Assembly (NCBI GenBank): GCA_038363925.1
Contig: JAQQWL010000006.1
Span: 1,158,501-1,222,500, forward strand
Direction: 5' to 3'
Source: Apiospora phragmitis
Lineage: Eukaryota; Ascomycota; Sordariomycetes; Amphisphaeriales; Apiosporaceae
DNA length: 64,000 nucleotides
Under the pieces are notes generated by a model, which worked only from the letters and a program-made list of their open reading frames with translations, ran no database searches and had not been told where the DNA came from. Positions 25,101 through 36,857 of the stretch are shown here, piece by piece. Within the stretch, counting starts at the first letter, position 1. Each line of letters opens with the position of its first letter. The position numbers were made by a program, and so were the translations under genes.

Positions 25101-28100
25101 TTATATATAAACTTAACTAGGAGTATAAATAAGCTTTAAAGGATTATATTATAAAAAACTTTAAGAACAGAGTTATACGACTATTTATATTATTAGCAAG
25201 CTTTTTTATCCTTTTTATCCCGAAGAAGAGTAAAGATAGGAAACCTAAGTAGCGTATATATATTGATTATTAAAAACTTAATAAAATTATTATTAAAAAC
25301 GGGTACTTTTTACTTTTAATCGGCGATTTACGAAATAAATTACTATACGTTAAAATCTTTATAATATTCGACCTCTTTAATATATATAACTTGATTCGAA
25401 TTAAAAAAAGAGAAGAATAAAAGACTATATTCCGGATTAAATACAGCTATTTCGAATATTAAGCTATGCCGTTCGGCTTAATTAATATATTAATTAGCTT
25501 TTAATTTATAATTAACCACGTTTTATAAGAATAGTTCGATAAGTTTATTATAATATACTTTAATAATATCCTTATTTATTCCGAAAATAATAAGCAGTAT
25601 CGAAAATATATAAAATTAGTATTTTAAAAGTTGTAAAACGCTAACCTATTAATTAACCTAGAGAGAAGCGAATTTTATTAACGATCCGTTACTTTTATAA
25701 GATATATGATATCTTTAGGCGAAATCCGAATAGAACTTTTAAAAATCTTAGCAATTAAAAAATACTTTACGCTTATAAGCGTTATAAAAATTAAATCCTT
25801 TTTAAAACTAACTAATTATTACTAGATTTTCGTCCCCGGATTTAATAGAATAGCGATACTTTTAACGAACTTAAAAAAAAAAAAAAAGTCTTTTATAATA
25901 TTAAAGAGCGAATTCTTAACGAACTAATATTTTATATAATAAATTCGTCTAAACCCTTTAAAATCGAAACCAACGTATCGAACTATACGATAAAAGAATA
26001 ACTTAATTAATAAAACGATAATAAAAAATTATACCCGGTCGTATTTTTTTTAAAAAAGTTTAACGGACTAGAGCTTAATTACTAAATCTATAATAAAAAG
26101 CTAATAATTATTATTAAAACTTATAAAAAATAGAAATATTATTTTAATAAAATAATAAAACTAATTAAAGTTTATATTAATTATAAAAACTTTATAATAT
26201 TTATTATAATTAAAGAATTAAATAAATAATAAATACGATAATCTAAATTCTTATTAAAATTTAACCTCATTATTATCTATCGAAAGGGTAGCAAAAACGG
26301 TCGCGCCGACGTACTAAACCAACAACCGGACCACTAGGAGGAGGTCCCGCCTAAAACGCGGACTATCCTTACTTACGACTAAAACGGTAACTTCACACCG
26401 TCGAAATAACTAAACGTTACGAACTATATCTAATATAATAATAATTAAGTTACTAAGTTCTAATAATTTAATTAAACCCCCGACCTTACGAGCTACTTTA
26501 AAAACCACTTTAAAAATTACGACGGCCTTACTTTTTACCGAGATAAGATTTATATCCCTAAGCGGTACCGCGAAAACTTTATTAAAAAATTCTACGAATA
26601 CTTTATATACGGGTACTAAAAAGTATTTAAAACCTAAAAACGGATTATTAAATAATTTAATTATAAAAACCTTAAATTAATCGTAACCGAGGTAATTAAT
26701 AAATATAATTTTTATAATAAAATTAAAATTACACGATACTAATTATATAAAAAATTACAACCGATCTTATTATTAAATAAAATATAAAAAACTATTATAT
26801 TTAATTTCGTTATTAAGCTACCTTTATTAAAAAAAACCTTTAATTAAAATTAATTATAATAATATTTTAATAATTATAAATAAATTCACGAAATATACTT
26901 CTTACCGAATAAAAAATTTAATAATATTAATAACCTAACGTATATATTTTTTTAAATAATCGTTAATTAATATAAACTATTCGAAACAATTATTTTTAAT
27001 AAAAATAAACTATTTACTACTAAATTCTAGAAATCGCTTATAGTATAGCTTAATATTAAATATAAACTATTTACGACTTATTACTTTTAAACGAATAAAT
27101 AAACTAAGCGAATAAATTAAACTTTAAAATAATACCTATACTATTACGTTAATTATAAATAAAATAATTAAATATAACTATTATTTATAATTTAATTTAT
27201 TTATAATAACGTAAATAATAAAATTATACGTATTTTATTATTTTAAACGAACTATAAGTATAACCCGGAGGTTATTAAAAAACCTTTAAAAAAAGAACTA
27301 ATATTAATCGCGATTATATAAATCGAAAAATTAAAAGAACTTTAAATTATATTATAATAAAACTTTAATTTTTTTTAACAATAAATAAAAAGATACGCCG
27401 ATGAAATAAAATTAAAAAGATTAACTTTTAAAAAAGGAGAAAAAGTTTATTTCTTATAATAAAATATTAAAATAAAACAATTAAACGATAAATTAAATTT
27501 TAAAAAGATCGAACTATTTAAAATTATAAAAGTTATTTTAAAAACTAATTACCGATTATTATTATTTAAAATAATATAGATATACCTTATATTTTATGTT
27601 TTATTACTCGAATTAATAATTAAAAATTAAAATAAATTAATACGAGTACGAAATTAATAAAATTATTAATAAAAAAAATAAAGCCTTTAATACCTCGTTT
27701 AATAAAAAAATTACTTATTAAAAAATAATACTTAAAAACTTAAAAAGTATTTAACGAATACCGTAAAAAAGCTGCGGGAGTTTAAAAAAAGACGAAATTA
27801 AAGTTTATCGCGTTTTAATTCACTATTTTAAACGCCCCGAAAGATTGCGCCTTAATAACCGCCTCGGATTCGGCATACTCGGCCGCCTTTAGCTCGTTTA
27901 AAAAACGAAAACTACGCCTAGCCATCTCTACGCCGCGCGTTACTAAAAATTTCCGTTACTATTAAATCCGCTCTAAACACTAAAAAGCCCCTTAAGCCTC
28001 CTAATAAGCCTTCTCTAAAGCCGCGCTCGCTTCGCATAAAAAATCGCTAGCCGCCTACTCTTTAAAGTATAAGTAACGAGACTTATTAACGACTCGAAAC

Positions 28101-28460
28101 ATTATAAAAATTAATAAACCGGAATTATTATAATATTAACTATAACGGATATATTTTTTATAACGAGAGATATTATTTAATATAATATACTTCTATTTTT
28201 TTTTTAAATAAAAAGAGTACGGTATAATTTCGAAATTAAATTTATTAAAAAAAGTGATTAAGTTATAACGTTATTCGGTTTTTTTAAACTTTATATAAAA
28301 AATAAATTTTTTAACTCGATTTAATATAATAAATAAAATATTATAATAAAAATATAATAAAAAAAGAAGAATTTATTAAACCTCGATATAATAAACGGGT
28401 AAAAATATTTAAAAAAAACTTAACGCTTTAAAAATAAAATAATTAAAAAAAGGAAAATAA
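22123..28460 (+). pseudogene. gag-pol relic of B1 (Ty3/Gypsy chromovirus)
   Basis: Collinear with B2. The zinc-knuckle region is near 23210-23290. The reverse-transcriptase catalytic box is at 25558-25569 (Y-F-N-N). Integrase sequence precedes the chromodomain relic at about 27640-27790. RIP has placed stops throughout. Compared with B2, part of the segment before the chromodomain is shorter (near 27610), so the two copies differ by small indels as well as by transitions. Confidence 0.85.
27815..28160 (-). pseudogene. Antisense coiled-coil ORF relic in B1
   Basis: Second copy of the same antisense frame (stop at 27817-27815). The segments AASDFLCEASAALEKAY and NELKAAEYAESEAVIKAQSF align without gaps to the B2 copy. 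Differences are mostly transitions, and Gln codons again appear as TAA/TAG. Preservation of the frame in two independently inserted copies argues that it was coding in the parent element. Confidence 0.55.
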
Positions 28461-29097
28461 TATTACGACTTAATTTAATTATATAGTTAAAACTTATAAA
28501 TTACCGGGCCGAATTTATAATACCTCGTTTAAATTACGATATTACGATTACCGACTATACTATTAATTATATTAATATAAATATAATTATATTATAAAAA
28601 CGTACGGCGATTATAATAATAATATTTTAAATAATAATAAGTTAAATATAACTTAAAAAAGTAGTAAAGATAACGTCACATAAGGGATCACGGGGATCAT
28701 TAAAAACGACGAAATAAGCCGGTGATCTAACTAACGAGGGGATTACCCGGATTACTAAAATACGAGGGTGAGCTAAATGATCTAACGGATTAATAAGGGA
28801 GGAGACTAGATATATAACGATAAATATTCCTTATATATTTTATATAAATACTCTTTATTTTAATAATTAATTTAAATATTAATCTTAATTTATTAATAAA
28901 ATAAATAACCTTAATAATTTTATTATAAATACCTTTAAAGTCTACGTACCTTAGTTACCTTCGTTTTTACGAGTTATTACTTATTATATCGATAGAAGCG
29001 ACTTTTATCGCACGTTTAGATACTTTCTCATATTATTAATATAAACCCCAGTACGTCTTACTAGGTTTCTTTTAAAACCTAGATAGCGTTCGTTATA
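28461..29097 (+). repeat. 3' LTR of B1 (637 bp)
   Basis: Pairs with the split 5' LTR. It starts TATTACGACTTAATT, ends CGTTCGTTATA and is followed by the duplicated ATTAC. Its GATCAC block (28675-28770) is more RIPed than in the other LTRs, but GGGATCACGGGGATCA is still intact. Confidence 0.9.
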
Positions 29098-29102
29098 ATT
29101 AC

Positions 29103-32100
29103 GAAGAACTTCGAGAAAAGAGTTATACGCTTATTTATATCGCTAACGGGCTTCCCTATCCTCTTCGTCTTAAAGAAAAGTAAAAACGGGAAACCTAAAT
29201 AGTATATATATATCGATTATTAAAAATTTAATAAAATTATTATTAAGAACCGGTACCCCTTACCCTTAATTAATAACCTATAAAATAAGTTATTATATAT
29301 TAAAGATTTTATAATACTCGACCTCCTTAACGTATATAACCTAATCCGGATTAAAAAAAGAGAAGAGTAGAAGACCGCGTTCCGAACTAAGTACGAGTAT
29401 TTCGAGTACTAAGTTATACCGTTTAATTTAAATAATATATTAATTAGTTTTTAAATAATAATTAATTACGTATTATATAAATACCTTAATAAATTCGTTA
29501 TAATATATCTCGACGATATCTTAATTTATTCCGAAAACGATAAGTAATACTAAGAGCACGTAAAGCTAATATTTTAAAAGCTATAAAATATTAATTTATT
29601 AATTAACTTAAAGAAAAACGAATTTTATTAACGATTCGTTACTTTCGTAAAATATATAATATTTTTAGGCGAAATTCGAATAAAACTTTTAAAAATTTTA
29701 ATAATTAAAGAATAATTTACGCTTATAAGCGCTATAAAAGTTAAGTCTTTCTTAAAACTAGTTAATTATTACCGGATTTTTATCCCCGGATTTAATAAAA
29801 TAGCGATATTTTTAATAAACTTAATAAAGAAGGGTAAATTATTTTAATAAATAAAAAAAGAAGCCGAAGCCTTTTATAATATTAAGGAGCGGATTTTTAA
29901 CGAACTAGTACTTCGCGTAACAGACATTATTAAACTTTTTAAAACTAAAACCGATATACTAAATTATGCGATTAAAGGGCAACTAAATTAACGAAATAAT
30001 AACGAGAAGTTATACCTTATCGTATTCTTTTTAAAAAAGCTTAACGAATTAGAACTTAACTATTAAATTTACAATGAAGAATTAATAACTATTATTAAAG
30101 CTTACGAAAAATAAAGATATTATTTTAACGAAATAATAAAACTAATAAAAGTTTATATTAATTATAAGAACTTTATAACGCTTATTATTATTAAAAAATT
30201 AAATAAATAATAAATATAATAATTTAAACTCTTTTTAAAATTTAACTTTATTATTATTTATTAAAAAAATAATAAAAACGGTCGCGTTAACGTATTAAAC
30301 TAACGATTAAATTATTAAAAAAAAGTTCTACTCGAAACGTAAACTATCTTAACCTACGACTAAAATAATAACCCCGTATTATTATAATAACTAAACGTTA
30401 CGAGCCGCATTTAATATAATAATAATTAAGTTATTAAGTTTTAATAATTTAATTAAACCTTTAATCTCGTTAACTATATTAAAAACTACCTCGAGAACCG
30501 AAACGGTCTCACCTTTTACTAAAATAAGATCTATATCCCCGAGTAATACCGCGGAGACTTTATTAAAGAATTTTACGAGCACCTTACATATAGATATCAA
30601 AGAGTGTTTAAAACTTAAAAACGAATTACTAAGAAATTTAATTACGAAAGCCTTAAGCTAATCGTAGCTAAGGTAATTAATAAATATAACTTATATAATA
30701 AAGCTAAGGCCGCTCGATATTAACTATATAAAGAATTATAACCGATTTTACCGCTAAATAAAATATAGAAAATAATCGTACTTAATTTTATAATTAAACT
30801 ACCCCTATTAAAAGAACCCTTAATTAAAGTTAGTTATAATAATATGTTAATAATTGCGAATAAACTTATAAAATATACCTATTTTTTACCGTATAAAGAG
30901 TCTAATAATACTAGCGACCTAGCCTACACGTTCTTACGAATAATCGTCAGCTAGCACGGGCTGCCTAAAACAATTATCTCTAACCGAGACAAGCTATTCA
31001 CCGCTAAGTTTTAAAAATCGCTTATAGTATAACTCGGTATAAAACATAAGCTATCCACGGCCTACCACCCTTAAACGAATAAATAAACCGAGCGAATAAA
31101 CTAGACCTTAAAATAATATTTACGTTATTATATTAATTATAAGTAAAATAACTAGGTATAATTATTACTTATAATATAGTTCGCTTATAATAACGTAAAT
31201 AACGAAACTATATATATATTATTATTTTAAGTAAATTATAAATATAACTTAGAAATTATTAAAATACTTTTAAAAAGAGAGTTAGCACCTGTCGCGACTA
31301 TATAAATCGAAAAACTAAATTTTTTTTAAATAGTATTATAATAAGACCTTACCTTCCTCTAATAACGAATAAAGAAATACGCCGATTAGACTAGGTTAAA
31401 AGGATTAATTTTAAAAGAGGGAGGAAAAGTTTACCTCTTATAATAAAGTATTAAAACTAAGCGACTAAGGGAAAAACTAGACTTTAAAAAGATCGGATTA
31501 TTTAAAATTATAGAAAATATTTTAAAAACTAATTATTAATTATTATTATTTAAAATAATACGAATATACTTTATATTTTATATTTTATTACTCAAACTAG
31601 CTTTTAAAAATATAAAAACCAAAATATAGCTAGAAGTTAAAATAAATTAATACGAATACGAAATTAAAATAATTCTCGATAAGAAATAAGTCGGGAAAGG
31701 ATAAAAATACCTCGTTAAATAAAAAGGTTACCTATTAAAAAATAATACCTAAAAATTTAGAAAATATTTAAAGAACGCCGTTAAAAAGCTTTAGAAGTTT
31801 AAAAAATAACCCTAAACTCCGTTAATAATAACGGCTTTAATAACACGTTAAGGTATACGGCGTTTTAATTAAGGAAGAAATTAGTAGGTAATATCGGAAC
31901 CTCCTTAGAAAATAGCTCGGATATAGTTCTACGACGAGCCTTTTTTTTAGCTTCCTCGCGTTTAACACGCTCGAGCTCCTCGATATTATCGATATTATGA
32001 CGAACCGCCTATATTATCTTTTTAAACTAGAGTTTTTTTTATTTTCGAAAACAAAGAACCTTTTCCTCCGCAGTTTAAAGCTTACCCTTTAATTTTTAAT

Positions 32101-32477
32101 ATTACTCGGCAATTTTCTATAGTTTAATAAAAATAACGCTTTAAATATTATAACGAGAACGACTTTAACGAATATATTTAATATAACGAGATAAGTCTTA
32201 TACCGAAACCTTGTAAGAAAAAACCTATAATTTTTATAATAAAAATACGACGGTATAATAATAAAATATTATAAAATAATAAATAATAAAGCGTCGCGTT
32301 GTTTAGTTTTTTTAAAACGAGATTTACGTTTTTTTAATACGATTAAATATAATAAATATATATTATAATAAAAATAAAAAAGAGAGAACTTATAAATATT
32401 AACTTAACGAGAACTCTTTAAATATTTATATTAATTAAACCGCTTTAATAATAAAGTAAATAAAAAAAAGGAGGTAA
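29103..32477 (+). pseudogene. 3' pol of element A, after the B1 insertion
   Basis: Resumes in the reverse transcriptase with 'FEKRVIRLF' (29115 on), then 'PILFVLKK'. Unlike B1 and B2, the catalytic box at 29506-29517 still reads Y-L-D-D within 'VIIYLDDILIYSEN'. RNase H, integrase and a chromodomain relic (about 31630-31800) follow. The remainder before the 3' LTR contains an antisense frame. Stops from RIP make the whole region non-functional. Confidence 0.85.
31865..32160 (-). pseudogene. Antisense coiled-coil ORF relic in A (different sequence)
   Basis: Element A has an antisense frame in the same position, ending at a stop at 31867-31865. Readable parts are 'LQTAEEKVLCFRK' after restoring one Gln, HNIDNIEELERVKREEAK and RTISELFSKEVPILPTNFLL. 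It is unlike the B1/B2 frame in sequence but has the same charged helical character. Upstream limit uncertain. Confidence 0.5.
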
Positions 32478-33169
32478 TATTATAACCTAGCCTAAATATA
32501 TAACCTAAAACCTAATTTACAACACGGCTTAACGATACCCTAAATAGCTATATAAAAGACCTAGTATAATTCTAAGCCCTACTATATTAATACTACTCTA
32601 TTAATTAGCGAAACCTTATTAATTAACGAAGCCTTATTAATTAACGAAGCTTACGACGACTAGTTACGATAATAACCGGCAGTATAGAGTAAATACTATA
32701 AAATAGATAATATAAAATAAACAGCTAGGAATAAATAAGCTATAATAAGATAATACTAGTTACGTAGGGATAAAATATAGATATATTAGATCGTAGATAT
32801 CTAGCGCAAGCTAAGAGGGAGTAGAATATATTAAATTATAAATATTTTTAAAGTTTAATGAAATTAATAAAAGAGAGATTAAATATATAACGATAAACGT
32901 TTTTTATATATTTTATATAAATACTTTTTATTTTAATAATTAATTTAAATATTAATCTTAACTTATTAATAAAGAAAATAACTTTAACGAAACTATTATA
33001 AATCCCTTTAAATTTATACACTTTAATTACCTTCGTTTTTATAGTTATTACACACTATATTAATAGAGGCGGACCTCTATCCCACGTTTAAATACTCTTT
33101 CGTATTATTAATATAAACCCCAGTACGTCTTACTAGGTTTCTTTTAGAGCCTAGATAGCGTTCGTTACA
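32478..33169 (+). repeat. 3' LTR of element A (692 bp)
   Basis: Pairs with 10115-10808 (694 bp). It starts TATTATAACCTAGCC (a RIPed TGTTACGACC), holds the same three tandem ATTAATTAGCGAAGCC-type units (about 32600-32650), and ends TTCGTTACA before the duplicated CGCCG. Confidence 0.88.
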
Positions 33170-33174
33170 CGCCG

Positions 33175-34680
33175 GTTAAGTATTTTATTCGTTTCTCGTA
33201 GTACGGTTACCTTACTTTTTAATAAAACGAGCCGGTATATAACTTACGTTATACTTTTTATAATTTAATTAAGTTTAATTAAAAATAATATTAAAAAGTT
33301 ATTTTAACATCGCGTAATTCGATTTTTTACGTATTTAATTTAAGATTCAACTTTAATTAATTTATTTAAGGTTCTTAATTCTTAAGGTATAAATAAGCCG
33401 AGAAAAGTCGCTAAAAGCCTCGATATATATAGCTTTATATTTAATTATAAAATAATATATTCCGGGCTGTATAATATAAATTCTACCTTTTAAAAACTTT
33501 TTTAAATATTTAAAACGATAAAAATCGCTTAAAACGTTTTTAAAAATATTAGTAAAAAGTCCTCTTTTAAAATATAAATGAAATACGCTTATATAAAACG
33601 CTCGATTTCTTTTTTATATGACTTTTTTAATATATAAAAATAACCGATATTAAACGGTTAAAGTCTATATAATAAATTAAAAAATATATAAAGTATAATA
33701 ATTAAGTTTTTTATAATAAAACTTAAAGATTATTAAATAATAGTTTTTCTAATTATTAAAAATTAATAAATAATAAACATTTTTTATATAAAACTTAATA
33801 TATTTATTAAAATATCGAATTTAATTTTTACTTTTTTAATTTATAATTTAACCGTTTTTAATAATTATAATTACTTAATCTTTTAATAATAAACTATTTT
33901 TATATTAAAAAAAGAAGCATATTTTCCGGGTAAATATAATATACGGAAAAATAGCGTAACCGTATAAACTAACGCTTTAAATAATTATAATTTATTCTTA
34001 ATTCTTTTATTAAATTACCTTAAATTTCTCGTATTAATTAAAGGTTATAACGATTATTTCGAATAAGATTTAACTTATAAAAAAGCCGGTCTCGTTAAAG
34101 TTATTAATATCCTTTTTTTAAATCTTATATTTATTAATTATATTTCGTACGAAAATAAATTACGCGCGATACGCGTCGGGATTTTAATAAAAGACTCTTT
34201 AATAACCGATTTTTTAATTAAAACGCGTTTAAAGGTTTAATTATTATTATATAAAGTTCGAAGCTTAATTAACGCCGACACGTCCCGTGTCGTATTAATA
34301 AAGTAATCGATTCGCTATATCTTTTATACCGCTAAGCCGAGGAAGAAACGATCGCGAATTTAAATTAATTATATATCTTATAATCGCCCTTTCTTTTAGA
34401 CTCGTTAACTTTCGAGATTTCGTAAAGATTTCGCGTCTTATAAAGAGACCGAGCCGTCGGTTACGGAGGGTTATATGAGGGACTTTATATATTAGAGCTG
34501 CACGTCGGAGATTTAATTTTAGGTTATTTTAAAACGCTTAAAGAGCTAGAAGCATTTACTTCTCTTTTTAAGTACCGACTATATTATATTATAAAGGAAA
34601 TTAAGTATAAAGGTTATTTAAATAAAATATAGCGAAAGTGTTTAATTTATTTACATATTTAATTTACTTATAAGGTATAT
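33175..34680 (-). mobile_element. Fot1/pogo-like transposon copy 3, right part
   Basis: Continuation of the pogo-like element interrupted at 10114. It begins GGTTAAGTATTTTATTCGTT, exactly where copies 1, 2 and 5 continue past the insertion point, and runs through the minus-strand DDE domain. It ends in a terminal repeat (about 34635-34680, ending AAGGTATAT, then TA) that matches the inverse of the left end at 9652. RIP has inserted many stops. Confidence 0.83.
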
Positions 34681-34689
34681 TATCTTTTA

Positions 34690-36295
34690 TATAACTTTAC
34701 GTTACCGGTATCGCAGTAGTATTTCACGACGAGATATATAATCGCTAATATAAAAGCTTATAAATTTCGAAAAGTAATTAATTATATAATATATAATTAA
34801 TTTAAATTCGCGATCGTTTCCGCCTCGAATAAATAATATTAAAGATATAACGAATCGATTATTTTATTAACGCGTCGGTATTAATTAAGCTTTTAGTTTT
34901 ATATAATAAAAATTAAACTTCTAGACGTGTTTTAATTAAAAAATCAATTATTAAAAAGTCTTTTATAAAAATCCCGACGCGTATCCCGCGTAATTTATTT
35001 TTATATGAAATATAACTTATAAATATAAAAATTAAAAAGAGGCTATTTATAATTTTAATAAAACCGGCTTTTTTATAAGTTAAATCTCGTCCGAAATAAT
35101 CGTAACTACTTCTAATCGATACGAAAAATTTAAAAAAGTTTAATAAAAAAACTAAGAATAAATTATAATTATTTAAAGCGTTAAATTATATAATTACGCT
35201 ATCCCTTTATATATTATATTTATTTAAAAACGTGCCTATTTTTTTAATATAAAAATAATTTATTATTAAAGAATTAAGTAATTATAATTATTAAAAACGG
35301 CTAAATTATAAGCGAAAAAAGCGAGGACTAAATTTAATATTTCGATAAGTATACGAAATCTCGTATAAAAAGTATGTATTATTTATTAATTTTTAACGGT
35401 TATAAAAGCTATTATTTAATAATTTTTAAGCTTTATTATAAAAAGAACTCGATTATTATACTTTATAATTTTTATTTATTTATTATATAAATTTTAATCT
35501 TTTAATATTAATTATTTTTATATATTAAAAAGGTTATATAAAAAAGAAATCGAGGGTTTTATATGAGCGTATATTATTTATATTTTAAAAGAGGACTTTT
35601 TATTAATATTTTTAAAAACGTTTTAAGCGATTTTTATTATTTTAAATAATTAAAAAAGGTTTTAAAAAATAAGATTTATATCGTATAATCTAGAATATAT
35701 TATTTTATAATTAAATATAAAACTATATATATTAACGCTTTTAACGACCTTTTTTAATTTATTTATATTTTAAGAATTAACAACTTTAAATAATTTAATT
35801 AAAACTTAATTTTAAACCGAATACGTAAAAAATCGAATCGCGTAATATTAAAATAACTTTTAAATATTAATTAAATTATAAAAAAATAACGTAAATTATA
35901 TACCGGCTCGTTTTTAAAAAAACAAAGTTATTATATTATAAAAAATAAATAAGATGCTTAGCCGGCGCCGCCGTACGAAGAAAACGGCTATAAAATAAAG
36001 GATCACTTCGTATATAAGCTAAAAAAAACTTATAGTTTTAAGGGGATATTAATAAATAGTTATAAAACGAATCGCGAAAGAGGAGTAGTTGTACGAGGAC
36101 TTTTAAGACGCGCTTATAACGCTATAGAATTAACGGAGAGCCCGGGTATAATGTTCGTACTTATTAGAATAATATAAAAGCGTTTAACGAAAACGATTTT
36201 AAGTAATTTTAATTAATTTAAGCGTAATAGTTAAATAAATTTATATTTTACTATACGAGGTCTTAAACAGTGTGTAATTAAATTATAGACTACGT
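34690..36295 (+). mobile_element. Fot1/pogo-like transposon copy 4 (5'-truncated)
   Basis: Plus-strand relic, inverted relative to copy 3 and sharing its 3' terminal-repeat family. The right end AATTATAGACTACGT stops at 36295 with TA at 36296-36297, and is the inverse of the copy 3 left end. The transposase relic runs from about 34800 to 36175, ending in the conserved 'SPG' C-terminus. I cannot find a matching left terminal repeat, so the 5' end is probably missing or rearranged. Heavy RIP. Confidence 0.7.
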
Positions 36296-36297
36296 TA

Positions 36298-36857
36298 AGC
36301 TAAAAACTAATATAATTTATTATAGTATTTATATTACTAATATTATTAAGTATAAAATACTTAACTTTATTATAAATATTATACGTATTAATAACTTTAA
36401 TTCTAGCTTTATTAATATTTTTCTTAAAATAATAAGCGATAACTTTTAAAAGTTTAAAAATAATTTTTCGAGGTTAATTAATTAACGCGTTATAAAAGAA
36501 GTACGTAAAACTATATATATTTATTTTATTAAGAACACGCTATTTATTAAAAATAAAATACACTTATTTAAGCGCGCCGCGTAACACTCGAATAATAGTC
36601 TATTAATAATATTTAAATTCGAAAATAATACCTGCTCGTATAGTATTTCGGTGTTACCATCGGCGGGTTAGTCCCCCGCGGGGCAGCACTTAAGGCGTAG
36701 AATTAAATAAAAATGACCGTCTAGTCATTTTCGAAGCTTTAATTTTATAGCGTAGTAATTAATTTAAACGTACTGTAGTATTCGGCTTATTAAAACTTAA
36801 TATACTTTTATTTAAAAGGTTAAGTATATATAAATAACGTAGAGTTCTTTAAGCTTA
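36298..36857. other. AT-rich spacer with a small un-RIPed GC island
   Basis: Mostly RIPed sequence, but about 36600-36760 abruptly contains GC-rich, CpA/TpG-bearing sequence, including GGGTTAGTCCCCCGCGGGGC and the imperfect palindrome AAATGACCGTCTAGTCATTT (about 36711-36730). No protein or RNA gene recognised. Confidence 0.5.

Larger units (their letters stand above)
13789..29097 (+). mobile_element. Ty3/Gypsy retrotransposon B1, with B2 nested in its 5' LTR
   Basis: Inserted in the reverse-transcriptase region of A, with the 5-bp duplication ATTAC (13784-13788 and 29098-29102). It begins TATTACGACTTGACC (a RIPed TGTTAC) and ends CGTTCGTTATA. Its 5' LTR is split by B2 (13789-14310 plus 22008-22122, 637 bp together); the 3' LTR is 28461-29097, also 637 bp. 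Internal region 22123-28460, 6.34 kb. Same strand and same domain order as A. Dead through RIP; the reverse-transcriptase catalytic box at 25558-25569 reads Y-F-N-N. Confidence 0.9.
10115..33169 (+). mobile_element. Ty3/Gypsy retrotransposon A, with B1 and B2 nested inside
   Basis: The outermost LTR retrotransposon. It starts TGTTACGACC and ends TTCGTTACA, i.e. the TG...CA ends of LTR elements, and is flanked by the 5-bp duplication CGCCG (10110-10114 and 33170-33174). With the nested B1 block removed it is about 7.7 kb: LTR 694, internal about 6.36 kb, LTR 692. Gene order gag, protease, reverse transcriptase, RNase H, integrase, chromodomain places it in the Ty3/Gypsy chromovirus group. All frames are broken by RIP, so it is a dead copy. 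Confidence 0.9.

Noticed and set aside
30391..30600. 69-codon open frame (minus)
   Set aside because: Antisense to the pol relic of element A; amino-acid composition follows AT-rich bias and no family is recognisable.
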